64,000 nt of DNA from an uncultured Clostridia bacterium. Its GTDB lineage: Bacteria; Bacillota; Clostridia; Oscillospirales; Oscillospiraceae. The notes beneath the pieces were generated by a model, which worked only from the letters and a program-made list of their open reading frames with translations, was not told the origin of the DNA and searched no databases. This document shows positions 1 through 8,941 of the stretch, one piece after another (within the stretch, counting starts at the first letter, position 1; each line of letters opens with the position of its first letter). The position numbers and the translations under genes were made by a program. The DNA is taken from contig CAMCNO010000014.1 in assembly GCA_945876285.1 (NCBI GenBank), forward strand, positions 1-64,000, written 5' to 3'.

Positions 1-244
1 TATTTAATTCATCCGTTGTTTGGTTCCTTCCTTCGCTTTCAGAATCAATGTTTGATAAGAGCTGCTCAACTCGAATTGAAAATAACGCTCATATACTCAC
101 AAAAAACAATCCATATTGCACCTCATTTCATGGTATTCGGGGAGATGCTGCCATAGATCCATTGTAACTGGTATATTTCCACTCCCCTTGGAATTACGAT
201 GAAATACGCTCAAAAAGGGGAAAACTTATCGACGCAAACCGACA

Positions 245-276
245 GAAAATCCCCCGAAGCGGTTGCTCCGGGGGAT
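245..276 (-). terminator. Rho-independent terminator
   Basis: An 8-bp stem (ATCCCCCG/CGGGGGAT, 249-256 and 269-276) is followed on the minus strand by TTTT, just past the stop of the winged-helix gene. It ends the leftward SPFH operon. Positions 1-244 are AT-richer and show no gene or clear signal. Confidence 0.75.
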
Positions 277-280
277 CGAC

Positions 281-688
281 TTATTCTGGGGCTTCAAATT
301 TGTATCCGCCGCCGATGACTGTGCGGATATATCCGCCTTTCGGATCATCCGGTGTCAGCTTGCGTCGGAGCTGGCTGATAATGTTGGCAACCGCTGTCCC
401 GCAGTTTTCGCCGTCTTCCCGCCAGACCGCTTCGTAAATCTGTTCTGCGGTAAACACCCACTTTGGATGACGGGCAAGGTAGGACAGAGTGGCAAATTCC
501 CGATGGGTCAGAAAGATTTCCCTGTCATCCCTGTAAACAATATGTTCGTTTAATCGGATCTCTATGCCGGGAAAGGACAGGACAGATTCCATAGGCTTAA
601 TCTTGATCAGAGGCTCCTCATCAATAGAAACCAGTACCGTTTCTGTGATTTTTCCGTCCACCTCACGCCGCATTATAATTTCTACCAT
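281..688 (-). CDS. OmpR-type winged-helix DNA-binding protein, no receiver
   Basis: The 135-residue protein is mostly a Trans_reg_C winged helix. The C-terminal half has the usual pattern: LTHREFATLSYLARHP, then AVANIISQLRRKL, then the hairpin IRTVIGGGYKF. No receiver domain precedes it; the first 50 or so residues are a short beta-rich segment. It is probably a transcription factor that is not controlled by phosphorylation, or that partners a separate input protein. An AGGAG lies about 13 bases before the ATG, a long spacing, so the start is moderately sure. It is the last gene of the leftward SPFH/PpiC cluster, 32 bases after the HflK-like gene, and could regulate that cluster (inference). 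Confidence 0.8.
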   Translation of the reverse strand: MVEIIMRREVDGKITETVLVSIDEEPLIKIKPMESVLSFPGIEIRLNEHIVYRDDREIFLTHREFATLSYLARHPKWVFTAEQIYEAVWREDGENCGTAVANIISQLRRKLTPDDPKGGYIRTVIGGGYKFEAPE

Positions 689-720
689 TTGAAAGCATTC
701 ACTCCTGTGGGATCATCGGT

Positions 721-1824
721 TTATCCTTGTGAATTGGCCGTAATAGCCGCTCCGCTTATGCTGGGATCAAAGAGCTTCACATCCACGCTGCCGTCAGAGG
801 AGTCCACGATATACAGCTTGACGGTAGGCAGGATCTTGTCCAGCGTTTCCAGCAGCAGACGGTACTTTGTGGTGTCCGCCGTGTAGATGGAGGAATTGCT
901 CTGATACTCCTTCAGCATACTGAGGAATTTCTCGGTATCGCCGGTGGCGCGGGACACCTGCTCCTGCTTGTAGGCTTCCGCATTGGAGATCATGCGGTTG
1001 GCCTCTGCTCTGGCCTGGGGGATCAGGCTATTGTAATAGCCGTTTGCCTCGTTGATGGAGGTCTCCCGCTCGGACATGGCGTTGGTCACATCCAGAAAGG
1101 CGGAGGAGACGGGGTCGGGCGGCACCACATTCTGAATATTGAAGGCTGTGATCTGGATACCGGCATCGTAGCGGTCCAGCGCCTCCTGCGCCAACTCCAT
1201 CACGCCGTTTTGGGCGGCCACCTTATCAGTGCTGAGGATATTATCCACCGGGACGCTGGCCATGAGCTGCACCAGCGCCGCCTCCACGCTGTACCGCACC
1301 AGCTGCTCACTGTTGCCATTCACATTGTAGAGGAACTTTGCCGCATTGCTCACCCGGTAGTGGACGATGGCCTGAGTGGTGATAATGTTTTCATCGGCGG
1401 TGAGCAGCTGGATCGCCTGGGGCTCGTCATCGGGCTGGTGGATATGCTCCGGCAGGGTCATTCCGATGTCCGCCCGGCGAACTTCAGAAACATTGACGGT
1501 CTGCACCTTGTCAATGGGCCAGGGCAGGCGGTAGTGCAGGCCCTCCGTCACCGTCTGATCCAGTACCGCTCCGAAACGGCGCACCACGGCCTGTTCACCG
1601 GGATTGACGACATAGATGCCGGAGAGCAGGTAGACCGCAATCACGCCGCCCAGCACGCCCAGGCCAGCCTTCTTGGGGTTGATATGCCGGAAAGCGTTTT
1701 TCAGATCATTTCGGACGGAACCTTCTTTCTTGCCGCCCTTTCCACTTCCCTGGGGTATGGCCGCAAGCCGCAGGAAAAAGCGGTTGACGGTTTCCCGCAG
1801 CTGGTCAAGAGAAAATTTCTTCAT
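721..1824 (-). CDS. hflK: HflK-like SPFH/band-7 membrane protein
   Basis: The 367-residue protein has a cytosolic N-terminus, one membrane segment at about residues 53-73, then an SPFH domain starting with VNPGEQAVVRRFG and a coiled-coil region rich in Ala/Glu. HflK/HflC proteins form large membrane cages that modulate the FtsH protease; that role is known for the family and inferred here. AAGGAG stands 8 bases before the ATG. It lies 15 bases behind the HflC-like gene and shares ancestry with the SPFH half of the CDF fusion further upstream. HflK proteins often have Gly-rich N-termini; here there is only a short GSGKGGKK segment. Confidence 0.85.
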   Translation of the reverse strand: MKKFSLDQLRETVNRFFLRLAAIPQGSGKGGKKEGSVRNDLKNAFRHINPKKAGLGVLGGVIAVYLLSGIYVVNPGEQAVVRRFGAVLDQTVTEGLHYRLPWPIDKVQTVNVSEVRRADIGMTLPEHIHQPDDEPQAIQLLTADENIITTQAIVHYRVSNAAKFLYNVNGNSEQLVRYSVEAALVQLMASVPVDNILSTDKVAAQNGVMELAQEALDRYDAGIQITAFNIQNVVPPDPVSSAFLDVTNAMSERETSINEANGYYNSLIPQARAEANRMISNAEAYKQEQVSRATGDTEKFLSMLKEYQSNSSIYTADTTKYRLLLETLDKILPTVKLYIVDSSDGSVDVKLFDPSISGAAITANSQG

Positions 1825-1839
1825 AGACTGTTCTCCTTG

Positions 1840-2736
1840 TTAGTTGCCGCTTCCACCGAGATACTTCAAAATCTCCGAGGTAGAAGGCAGGATCAGCGTC
1901 GTGTTGCCATCAATGGTCTTTTCGTAGGTTTCCAGAGTGCGGATGAACTCATAAAATTCCGGGTCCTTCTGGAACGCTTCGCCGTAAATGCGGATGGCCT
2001 CGGCATCGCCTTCGCCCATGATCTCCTGAACCTTCTGATAGGCTTCCGCCAAAATGAGCTGCTGCTCCTTTTCTGCGTTCGCACGGATGTTAGAGGCTTC
2101 CTCGCTGCCCTCGGAGCGGTAACGCTGCGCCATCTGCTCACGCTCGGCGCTCATACGGTCGTAAACGCTCTGCTTGTTAGCCTCCGGGAAGTTGAGGACC
2201 CGGATCTGGGCGTCCACCACCTCAATGCCGTACTCCGCAGCCCGCTCCTTGGCATAGGCCACGGTATCAGCGATCATGGTGTCCAGCTCCAGTTTCTCCG
2301 CATCTGTATTGACCAACTGCTCCAGCTTATACTGGCCCAACTGGACGCTCAGGCTGGAGGAGAACACATCCAGCAGTCGGGCCTCGGCGCCGATATTGTC
2401 CCGCACCGTCTGCAAAAAGAGAATGGGGTCTACGATCTTCCATGTGCCATAGTAGTCCAGAGAGACATTCAGCCGATCCAGGGTCAGCAGCTCGATGGAC
2501 GAGGTCTGATAGACCTGCACCCGCTTATCCAGCCGCTGGACGGACTGAATGGGATCGGGAAGCTTTATCTTCAAGCCGGCATCCTCCACCACCCGGACAG
2601 GCTGTCCAAACTGGGTGACCACCGCATATTCCGTGCTGTCCACCTGATAGATCACGAGAGTCAGAAGCAACAGAATGATCGCCGCTCCGATACCAAAGAG
2701 AACCGTCTTCTTGGGTGCGCCTTTTGCCTTTGTCAT
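1840..2736 (-). CDS. hflC: HflC-like SPFH/band-7 membrane protein
   Basis: This 298-residue protein has an N-terminal membrane anchor at about residues 11-30 and an SPFH domain beginning VDSTEYAVVTQFG. The C-terminal helical part contains the HflC-type stretch SAEREQMAQRYRSEG, followed by GEGDAEAIRIYGEAF. It is the expected partner of the adjacent HflK-like proteins in a membrane complex that restrains FtsH (family knowledge). GGAGG lies 10 bases before the ATG. It sits 39 bases after the CDF-SPFH fusion and 15 before hflK, which indicates one transcript. Confidence 0.88.
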   Translation of the reverse strand: MTKAKGAPKKTVLFGIGAAIILLLLTLVIYQVDSTEYAVVTQFGQPVRVVEDAGLKIKLPDPIQSVQRLDKRVQVYQTSSIELLTLDRLNVSLDYYGTWKIVDPILFLQTVRDNIGAEARLLDVFSSSLSVQLGQYKLEQLVNTDAEKLELDTMIADTVAYAKERAAEYGIEVVDAQIRVLNFPEANKQSVYDRMSAEREQMAQRYRSEGSEEASNIRANAEKEQQLILAEAYQKVQEIMGEGDAEAIRIYGEAFQKDPEFYEFIRTLETYEKTIDGNTTLILPSTSEILKYLGGSGN

Positions 2737-2775
2737 AAAATCATTCCTCCAAATGATGAAATTGTTCGATGGTGC

Positions 2776-4293
2776 TTATTTGGAACCGTTGCCCAGCCAG
2801 AGTTCCGCATTGTCGACGGAGACATTGCCGCCCAGCAGGAGCTTCTGCACATTGGGCAGGACTTCCTCCATGGCCTCCATATAGAGCCGGAACCGGGTCA
2901 CACGGGGATAGGAGGCGTAGGCTTCCTGCCGCTGGGAGAAGAGGTCGGCATCACCCTGGGCGGTCTTGATGGTTTCCTCCCGGTAGCCCTCGGCCTCAGC
3001 GACCTGCTGGTAGGCGTCGGCCCGCGCCTGGGGGACGATGGTGTTTTGATAGGCTGTGGCTTCGTTGATGTAGATGACGCTGTCCTGCCGGGCGGTGGCC
3101 AGATCCTCAAAGCTGGAAAGCACAGCCTCCGGCGGAGCGGCCTCCACAAGCTGGACGCTTACAATCTCCAAGCCAGTCCCGTTCCTGTCCATCGTCTCCT
3201 GCAGCGCCTGTTGGACGCTCGATTCGATCTCCGGCTTGCCGTCTGTCAAGGTATAGTCGATGGTGTTCTCTCCCACGATCTGCCGGATACTGGTGGTGGC
3301 GCTGGACTGCAGCAGGGCTTCGGAGTTGCTGACATTCAGCAGATAGTCCGCACTGTTTTCTATCTTGTAATGGACAGACAGGTTCACATTGACCAAGTTG
3401 GTATCCCCGGTCAGCAGCTCCTGCACGCCAGTCTCTACCTGGCTCACATTCTCCGCCTTCACCAGCGTCACCGTTTCGATGGGTGCGGGGAGCTTATAGT
3501 GGATGCCTGGTGTAACGGCGTCATTGACCACGCTTCCGAAACGGCGGACAATGCCGCTCTCGTCCATCTGCACCACATAGATGCCGGAGAGCAGCCAGGC
3601 GCACGCCAGTACGCCGCCTATCCCGGCATAGAGCTTTTTGCCTCCGGGGAGTCCATGATGGTGGTGGCCGTGTTCGGCGCCGGTGTCCTCCTCCGGATGG
3701 AGCAGCAGATGGAGGTTGGAAGATAGGATCTCATAACCTGCGATCATCAGCAGCACCATGGCGATAATGGCGGCGATTTTGTCCAGGCTCGGCATCCCGA
3801 ACAGGGAGCCCAGCAGACCTACCAGCACCGCCACGGAACAGTACATATCCATTTTTGAGTGATAGCCGTCCGCAATCAGGCTCTGGGAGCCGGTCTGCTG
3901 GCCTACATAGATTTTATAGCGGGCCATGAAGTAGTTGATTCCGATGCCCAGAAAAGCGCCCGCTGCCGCAAAGGGAACATAGCGCAGCTCCGTTGTCTCG
4001 CCGCTCAGTGCGTCGGACAGGATCTCCAGTCCCATGTAGAAAATGAATACGGCAACAAAGATCGCCAGGATATGCTCCACCTTTTTGCTGGCCAGCCGCA
4101 GTTTTTCCGCACCGTACCGGGCTATCATCAGGCCGATGAACACCACGCTGGTCACGAAGGCGTCGGTCATGGAGTGCCATGCGTTGGCGGCCAGTCCAAC
4201 ACTCCCGGACAGATCAGCCAGGAAAAAGCGCAGAGCGATCAAAATCACATTGGCAATGATCGTAATGAGCAGAGTTTTTTCTTTTCGTCCCAT
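2776..4293 (-). CDS. Cation-efflux (CDF) transporter fused to an HflK-like SPFH domain
   Basis: The first ~200 residues are a cation diffusion facilitator with about six membrane helices. Two metal-site motifs are present: H40-SMT-D44 in TM2 and H145-SKM-D149 in TM5, the HxxxD pattern typical of Zn/Cd carriers. A histidine cluster (HGHHHH, about 208-213) links this to another membrane helix and a full SPFH domain (from MDESGIVRRFG onward). The usual cytoplasmic CDF C-terminal domain is replaced by the SPFH part. The start chosen is the ATG at 4293, 5 bases after AAGGAGG. An upstream ATG at 4308 overlaps the previous stop but would place that RBS inside the gene. A metal-linked role in FtsH control is inference. 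Confidence 0.85.
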   Translation of the reverse strand: MGRKEKTLLITIIANVILIALRFFLADLSGSVGLAANAWHSMTDAFVTSVVFIGLMIARYGAEKLRLASKKVEHILAIFVAVFIFYMGLEILSDALSGETTELRYVPFAAAGAFLGIGINYFMARYKIYVGQQTGSQSLIADGYHSKMDMYCSVAVLVGLLGSLFGMPSLDKIAAIIAMVLLMIAGYEILSSNLHLLLHPEEDTGAEHGHHHHGLPGGKKLYAGIGGVLACAWLLSGIYVVQMDESGIVRRFGSVVNDAVTPGIHYKLPAPIETVTLVKAENVSQVETGVQELLTGDTNLVNVNLSVHYKIENSADYLLNVSNSEALLQSSATTSIRQIVGENTIDYTLTDGKPEIESSVQQALQETMDRNGTGLEIVSVQLVEAAPPEAVLSSFEDLATARQDSVIYINEATAYQNTIVPQARADAYQQVAEAEGYREETIKTAQGDADLFSQRQEAYASYPRVTRFRLYMEAMEEVLPNVQKLLLGGNVSVDNAELWLGNGSK

Positions 4294-4304
4294 ATGGGCC
4301 TCCT

Positions 4305-5210
4305 TCATTGATTTTCAAGCGAATTGCGCAAAGCCGTAATCGCCACCTCCAGCTGTTCCAGCGAAGGCTCTCTGGTGGTGATGTGCTGCAGCCACAGCCC
4401 CGGCGCAGTCAATATACGCAGCAGGAGATTGCCGGGATGTCTCCCGGAGAATCGGATGATCTCATAGCCGACACCGGAAATCACAGGGAAAAAGAGCAGT
4501 TTCGTCAGTACCCGCTCCCAAACACTGTTCCATGAAAAGATTGGGAGCGAGTAAAACAGGATACCGACAAAGATCATCATAAACAGAAAGCTGGTGCCGC
4601 AGCGGGGATGGAACCGGGTATGCCGGGCGGCGTTTTCCGGCGTCAATGGCTCTCCCGCCTCGTAGCAGGCCACCGATTTGTGTTCCGCCCCATGGTATTC
4701 AAATGTCCGGCGCATATCGGGCATCAGAGAGGTCAGGAGCAGATAGGTCAGCAGGACGCATATCCGAACCAGTCCCTCCACGATGTTTTTCAGCCAAACG
4801 CTGTCCAAAGGCAGCAACCGGCCTCCCAGCTTGACGACCGATGCGGGCAAAAGCATAAAAAGCCCCACGCTCAGCACAACGGCAAATATCCAGACAGCGG
4901 CAGTGAACAGCCGTTCCGATACGTGAGAAGCTGTTTGCTCCGGCTCCGGGTCGGTCAATACAACTGAAATGGAAAGGACGCGCTGGCCCAAGGCAAGCAT
5001 TTGACAAAAGTTGATAAAGCCCCGGATGAGCGGAAGTCCTAAAATGGGGTGCCGCTTTCCCAACGGCTGGAACAGAACGAGCTCCGTCTGGATGCTCCCG
5101 TCCGGGCAGCGCACAGAAACTGCGCAGCGGCCCTCCGCTTTCATCATCACGCCGTCCAGTACGGCTTGACCGCCCACGGCTCCCAGCCTCGGATTTTGCG
5201 GATTGCTCAC
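4305..5210 (-). CDS. DUF1385 family multi-pass membrane protein
   Basis: The 301-residue protein carries the DUF1385 signatures GGQAVLDGVMMK near the N-terminus and YHGAEHKSVACYEAGE followed by HPRCGTSFLF in the second half, with four or so membrane helices. The biochemical role of the family is unknown; in clostridia it often lies beside rpmE/prfA, which is not the case here. It starts with GTG overlapping the stop of the PpiC gene (GTGA), with GGGGGCGG as RBS, so the two are translationally coupled. Confidence 0.88.
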   Translation of the reverse strand: MSNPQNPRLGAVGGQAVLDGVMMKAEGRCAVSVRCPDGSIQTELVLFQPLGKRHPILGLPLIRGFINFCQMLALGQRVLSISVVLTDPEPEQTASHVSERLFTAAVWIFAVVLSVGLFMLLPASVVKLGGRLLPLDSVWLKNIVEGLVRICVLLTYLLLTSLMPDMRRTFEYHGAEHKSVACYEAGEPLTPENAARHTRFHPRCGTSFLFMMIFVGILFYSLPIFSWNSVWERVLTKLLFFPVISGVGYEIIRFSGRHPGNLLLRILTAPGLWLQHITTREPSLEQLEVAITALRNSLENQ

Positions 5211-7369
5211 GATGCCGCCCCCTGTTCCGTCTCCTTGACCAGCCGCCGCAGGGTTTTGTCGTAGATCACCAGATTGGCCCGCTCCAGCAGGGTGTTTTGC
5301 ATATCCGCCTCCAGCTGCTCATGCTGCTGGGCCTGCAAATGGGCCTTGATGGTATCGGCTACTTCCTCAAAGGTCTGCTGGCGTTCTTCGGTGCGATCCC
5401 GCACCTGAATGATATAGTAACCGCCGTCGTACTCTACAATGGGACTGGTCTCACCAGCGGCCAGCGGCTCAATGGCCTGCGCCAGCGGCTCGACCAGATC
5501 CTCCGCGTGGAAGGAACCGGAGATCTGCCCGCCGTTGGAGGCGGCGGAGGAGTCATCGGAATACTGCCGCGCAACCGCGGCAAAGTCCATGCCGCCCGTC
5601 AGAGCGTCCAGGGCGCTGTTTGCCTTGGTGCGGGCATCCTCCTTCTTCTCTCCGTTTGTTCCCTGGTCGATCCAGATCAGATTTAACTGGAAGGTAGCGG
5701 GAACGACCATGTCTGCCTGGTTTTCCTCATAGAATTGGCGGACTTCCTCCTCTGTCGGCTCGATCAACTGGTCGTCCACCTCGTCTTGATGCAGGATCTG
5801 AGCCAGATAGCGGATACGAAGTTCCTCCATGCTGTGATCCTCTCCTGTGTCGGAGCCGTCGCCGCTTTTCTCCAAAAGCAGTTCCTGTGCGATAATCTGC
5901 TCCAAAAGCTGCTGTTTCATCTCAAAGCTGGAGAACTGCCGCTGGTAGGCCGGAGACAGCTCCTGAAACTCGGTATAGAAGTCTCCCAGTGTGTAACGGC
6001 GGCTGTGGATGCTGAACAGAGTCTCGGTCTTTCGCGTCTCATATTCACGCGCCGTATTCTCCGATAACAGCGTCCATGTGATCTCTTCCTGGACTTCGGA
6101 CAGGGGCCGCACTCCCGCGCTGGACAACTCCTGCAGCTCCAAAATACTCCAAGTCCCATCGCCGTTGTCAATGGGGTCACTGGTTTGACCGGCTTTCAAC
6201 CGCCATAAGGCGGTTTCCTTTGCCTGCGGACCGGCCCCCTTTTCTATGGAGCCGTCAACCGCACCGCCGTTGGAGGCGGCCACACTGTCAAAGCTCTCGC
6301 CGGAGCGCAGCTTGCGGCCGGCTGCGGTGGCCTGGGATCCAGCATCATCGCCGGAAAATTTGATCTCACGGAATTTTGCGGCAGGGGCCGTTTCATAAGA
6401 GGACTGATTGGCCTGGTAGTAGGCGTCGATCTCCGCCTGTGTAGGCTGGGCCACTTTCAGCAGATCAAAGTTTACCTGCAAGCCCGCCGTTTTCTTCAGC
6501 TCATCCAGATATTCGGCAAAAAAGTCCTCGTCCTTCTGCGCTGCCAGCGTCTGCCGGATCTCGTTCTCCACCTCCGACAGCGTCTTTCCGGCGTATTCGC
6601 TCTGATTGCTGTCGTAGTATTTCTGCACCTCCCAGCTGGAAATGGACTCTGGGGAGATGTTCTCCTCATGGAGCTGGGAGACATATTGGGTGACCATGGC
6701 GTCGTTAAGCAGGTCAGACATCCCATGCCGCACATCGGAACGCTGGGTGATCCCGCTGCTCTCTGCCCAGGAAACGATCATCTGCTCCGTGGCCAGCCTG
6801 GAAACCATCTCCCGATAGCCCTCCAAGGTGTGGACGGGGTGGGCCTCGCACTCCTCGTCCGGCGTACATTTTGAATGGTCATAGCCGTGGGTGGGGCAGA
6901 TGATATGCTCCCGCTCTTTGGCGTTTTCCACTGCGATAAAGGCGTTTAGTTCATCCACCGTGATGATCTTTCCATCATAGGAGGCCACCACATCGGGGCT
7001 GGGTGGTTCCGGCTCCCGCGTGAAAAGGAATCCGGTCCCCACAACGGCCACCGCCGCAACGCCAATCATGGGGAATATCCAGCGCCGCTTTTTTCTGGGG
7101 GGTGGCGGGCTTTTTTTAGGTGAGATCTCTGCGGGAACACTGCTCAGTTCATCGGGTTGTTCCGCCCGGCCCCACTCTGATTCTCTGACTTCCCGCTCCA
7201 GTTGAGTTTCTCCATCTGGAGAAACATCCTCCTCTGTTCCGTCCCGAATGTTCTCCTGCTTGCCGGCACGCTGAGATTTCGATTTGAAGCCCAGCGCCCC
7301 CAGCATATCGGACAGCGCGGAGGGCTGTTCCTCCTCCTGGGGCTGCCGAGGTCTGTTTTTTTCTTCCAT
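5207..7369 (-). CDS. Membrane-anchored foldase with two PpiC (parvulin) domains
   Basis: This 720-residue protein has a charged cytosolic N-terminus, one membrane segment (about 97-117) and a large exported part. Parvulin-type prolyl isomerase domains are visible at roughly 330-425 and 550-675; the second holds DFAAVARQYSDDSSAASNGG. SurA/PrsA-like helices surround them. It should help fold exported proteins. Just outside the membrane it has a Cys/His cluster: C158, H161, H165, C168, C174, H177, H180, which is not a standard part of PrsA and could bind metal or form disulphides. GGAGG precedes the ATG by about 9 bases. It is the first gene of the leftward operon. Confidence 0.88.
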   Translation of the reverse strand: MEEKNRPRQPQEEEQPSALSDMLGALGFKSKSQRAGKQENIRDGTEEDVSPDGETQLEREVRESEWGRAEQPDELSSVPAEISPKKSPPPPRKKRRWIFPMIGVAAVAVVGTGFLFTREPEPPSPDVVASYDGKIITVDELNAFIAVENAKEREHIICPTHGYDHSKCTPDEECEAHPVHTLEGYREMVSRLATEQMIVSWAESSGITQRSDVRHGMSDLLNDAMVTQYVSQLHEENISPESISSWEVQKYYDSNQSEYAGKTLSEVENEIRQTLAAQKDEDFFAEYLDELKKTAGLQVNFDLLKVAQPTQAEIDAYYQANQSSYETAPAAKFREIKFSGDDAGSQATAAGRKLRSGESFDSVAASNGGAVDGSIEKGAGPQAKETALWRLKAGQTSDPIDNGDGTWSILELQELSSAGVRPLSEVQEEITWTLLSENTAREYETRKTETLFSIHSRRYTLGDFYTEFQELSPAYQRQFSSFEMKQQLLEQIIAQELLLEKSGDGSDTGEDHSMEELRIRYLAQILHQDEVDDQLIEPTEEEVRQFYEENQADMVVPATFQLNLIWIDQGTNGEKKEDARTKANSALDALTGGMDFAAVARQYSDDSSAASNGGQISGSFHAEDLVEPLAQAIEPLAAGETSPIVEYDGGYYIIQVRDRTEERQQTFEEVADTIKAHLQAQQHEQLEADMQNTLLERANLVIYDKTLRRLVKETEQGAAS

Positions 7370-7417
7370 ATTGCTCCTCCAAATCCTGGTGGCTTTCTAC
7401 CAGAAAGTTTAAGGAAC

Positions 7418-7468
7418 AAATGTGGGGATTTTATGAGGATGAAAAATCTTCATAAAATCCCCACATTT
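7418..7468. repeat. Long perfect inverted repeat between divergent genes
   Basis: The 19-base arms at 7418-7436 and 7450-7468 are exact inverted complements. The stem continues inward by four more positions with one G-T mismatch, leaving a 5-base loop. It lies between the starts of the leftward PpiC operon and the rightward M23 gene. There is no T-run of more than three on either side, so a simple terminator is unlikely. It could be an operator, a transcript hairpin, or a small non-autonomous repeat. Confidence 0.85.
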
Positions 7469-7586
7469 CGCGGGTAAACTTCAAACCGTACATCCAGGAA
7501 GGGGCGCCCCGCCTCCAGACTGGTATTTTTCTTACAGGTTGATTGTTACCGTTTTGTAACTATTGAAAGGAGGACTTCTCTCGCAT

Positions 7587-8924
7587 ATGCCCTTCAAGAA
7601 AAAGAAATTGATGATCTCGGCAGCTTCCATTGCATCGTTTGCGCTTATAATGACTTTGACCTTCGGACTTCTCTATACGCCTGCCTATGCGGTCAGCATG
7701 GATGGCGAACAGTTGGGCGTTGTATCCGACACGGAGACTGCACAACGGGCTGTGGAATCCGCACAGGCCGAGGTGGAAAATGCCATAGGCGTGTCCGCTG
7801 TCATTACGGATGACATCTCCATCGGCTGGACAATGGCCAGCAAAAATGATCTTGTTTCGGAAGAAGAACTGACCGAGCGCCTGTTGGAGCAGGTGGAGGA
7901 GATCCGGGAGGGCTATGTCCTCTCTGTAGGTGGACAAGCGGTAGGATTTTCCCCAGACCGGGAAACTTTAGATTCCATGCTGGACGAGCTCTCCGCCCCA
8001 TATCAGAATGAAAGTACCAAGGAGGTGCGCTTCGAGCCAGAGGTTTCCATTGAATATGGTCACGCATCCACTGAAATTCCCGATGACCCGGAGCAGATTT
8101 ATGCGGCGCTTACCGCAAACTCTGTGGAGGCGGCCTCTTATACTGTAGCGGCCGGAGACACCTTTTCGGAGATCGCCGCAGGTCTGGATATGCGGCAGAG
8201 GGAGTTGTCCGAACTGAATCCATCCGTTGACCCGGATGTGCTGATGATCGGGGATGTGCTGAATATCCGGCGGGCAGTCCCGTTCCTCGCCGTTGTTACA
8301 GTGGATGAGGTCACCTATACGGAGCCGATCCCGGCTCCGGTAGAGTATGTGGAGGACGATTCCCTCTATGAAGGCGACTCCAATGTACTGTCTGAGGGCG
8401 AGGAAGGCGAGAACTGGATCCGTGCCGAGGTGACTTATCAGAATGGCACGGAGATCGCACGGACGGTTTTGGAGGCCGTGGTCCAGAAAGAGCCGGAAAA
8501 GAAAGTGGTAGCCACTGGGACAAAGGAGCGGCCTGCCACGGCATCCAAAGGCACCTACATCTGGCCGGTAGACGGTACCGTCACCTCGTCCCCTGGCAGT
8601 CGGACTCTGTTTGGAAGCACGAATTATCACTCCGGACTGGACATTGCCGTTCCTTATGGCACGAAGGTCAAGGCCGCTGACGGCGGAACCGTCAGCTTTG
8701 CCGGCTGGAAAGGGGACTACGGCAATCTGGTCATCATTACCCATGACGATGGAACTCAGACCTACTACGCCCACAACTCCAACCTGTTGGTTTCCGAGGG
8801 CGATTCTGTTTATCAGGGACAAGCCATTGCGGAGGCGGGTTCTACCGGGCGCTCCACCGGGAGCCATTGTCATTTTGAGGTGCGGGTGAACGGAGAGGTG
8901 CAAAATCCCTATGATTATCTCTGA
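7587..8924 (+). CDS. Secreted LysM-G5-M23 peptidoglycan endopeptidase
   Basis: The domain order is: signal peptide (about 1-35), an N-terminal region of the YabE/M23-associated kind, LysM (YTVAAGDTFSEIA to LMIGDVLNI), a G5-like segment, and a C-terminal M23 metallopeptidase. The zinc ligands are visible as YHSGLD, an internal His (YYAHNSN) and HCHFEV. It should cut peptidoglycan cross-bridges at the cell surface. AAAGGAGG (7566-7573) points to the ATG at 7587; an in-frame TTG at 7563 lies before this RBS and was not used. It is 17 bases before the PAP2 gene, so probably cotranscribed. Confidence 0.9.
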   Translation: MPFKKKKLMISAASIASFALIMTLTFGLLYTPAYAVSMDGEQLGVVSDTETAQRAVESAQAEVENAIGVSAVITDDISIGWTMASKNDLVSEEELTERLLEQVEEIREGYVLSVGGQAVGFSPDRETLDSMLDELSAPYQNESTKEVRFEPEVSIEYGHASTEIPDDPEQIYAALTANSVEAASYTVAAGDTFSEIAAGLDMRQRELSELNPSVDPDVLMIGDVLNIRRAVPFLAVVTVDEVTYTEPIPAPVEYVEDDSLYEGDSNVLSEGEEGENWIRAEVTYQNGTEIARTVLEAVVQKEPEKKVVATGTKERPATASKGTYIWPVDGTVTSSPGSRTLFGSTNYHSGLDIAVPYGTKVKAADGGTVSFAGWKGDYGNLVIITHDDGTQTYYAHNSNLLVSEGDSVYQGQAIAEAGSTGRSTGSHCHFEVRVNGEVQNPYDYL

Positions 8925-8941
8925 ATGTGAGATGAACAAAA

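Noticed and set aside
1210-3726. 838-codon plus-strand open frame
   Set aside because: It is antisense to the HflK/HflC/CDF-SPFH genes, which have RBSs and clear families; the antisense product is His/Leu/Gln-rich with no domain.
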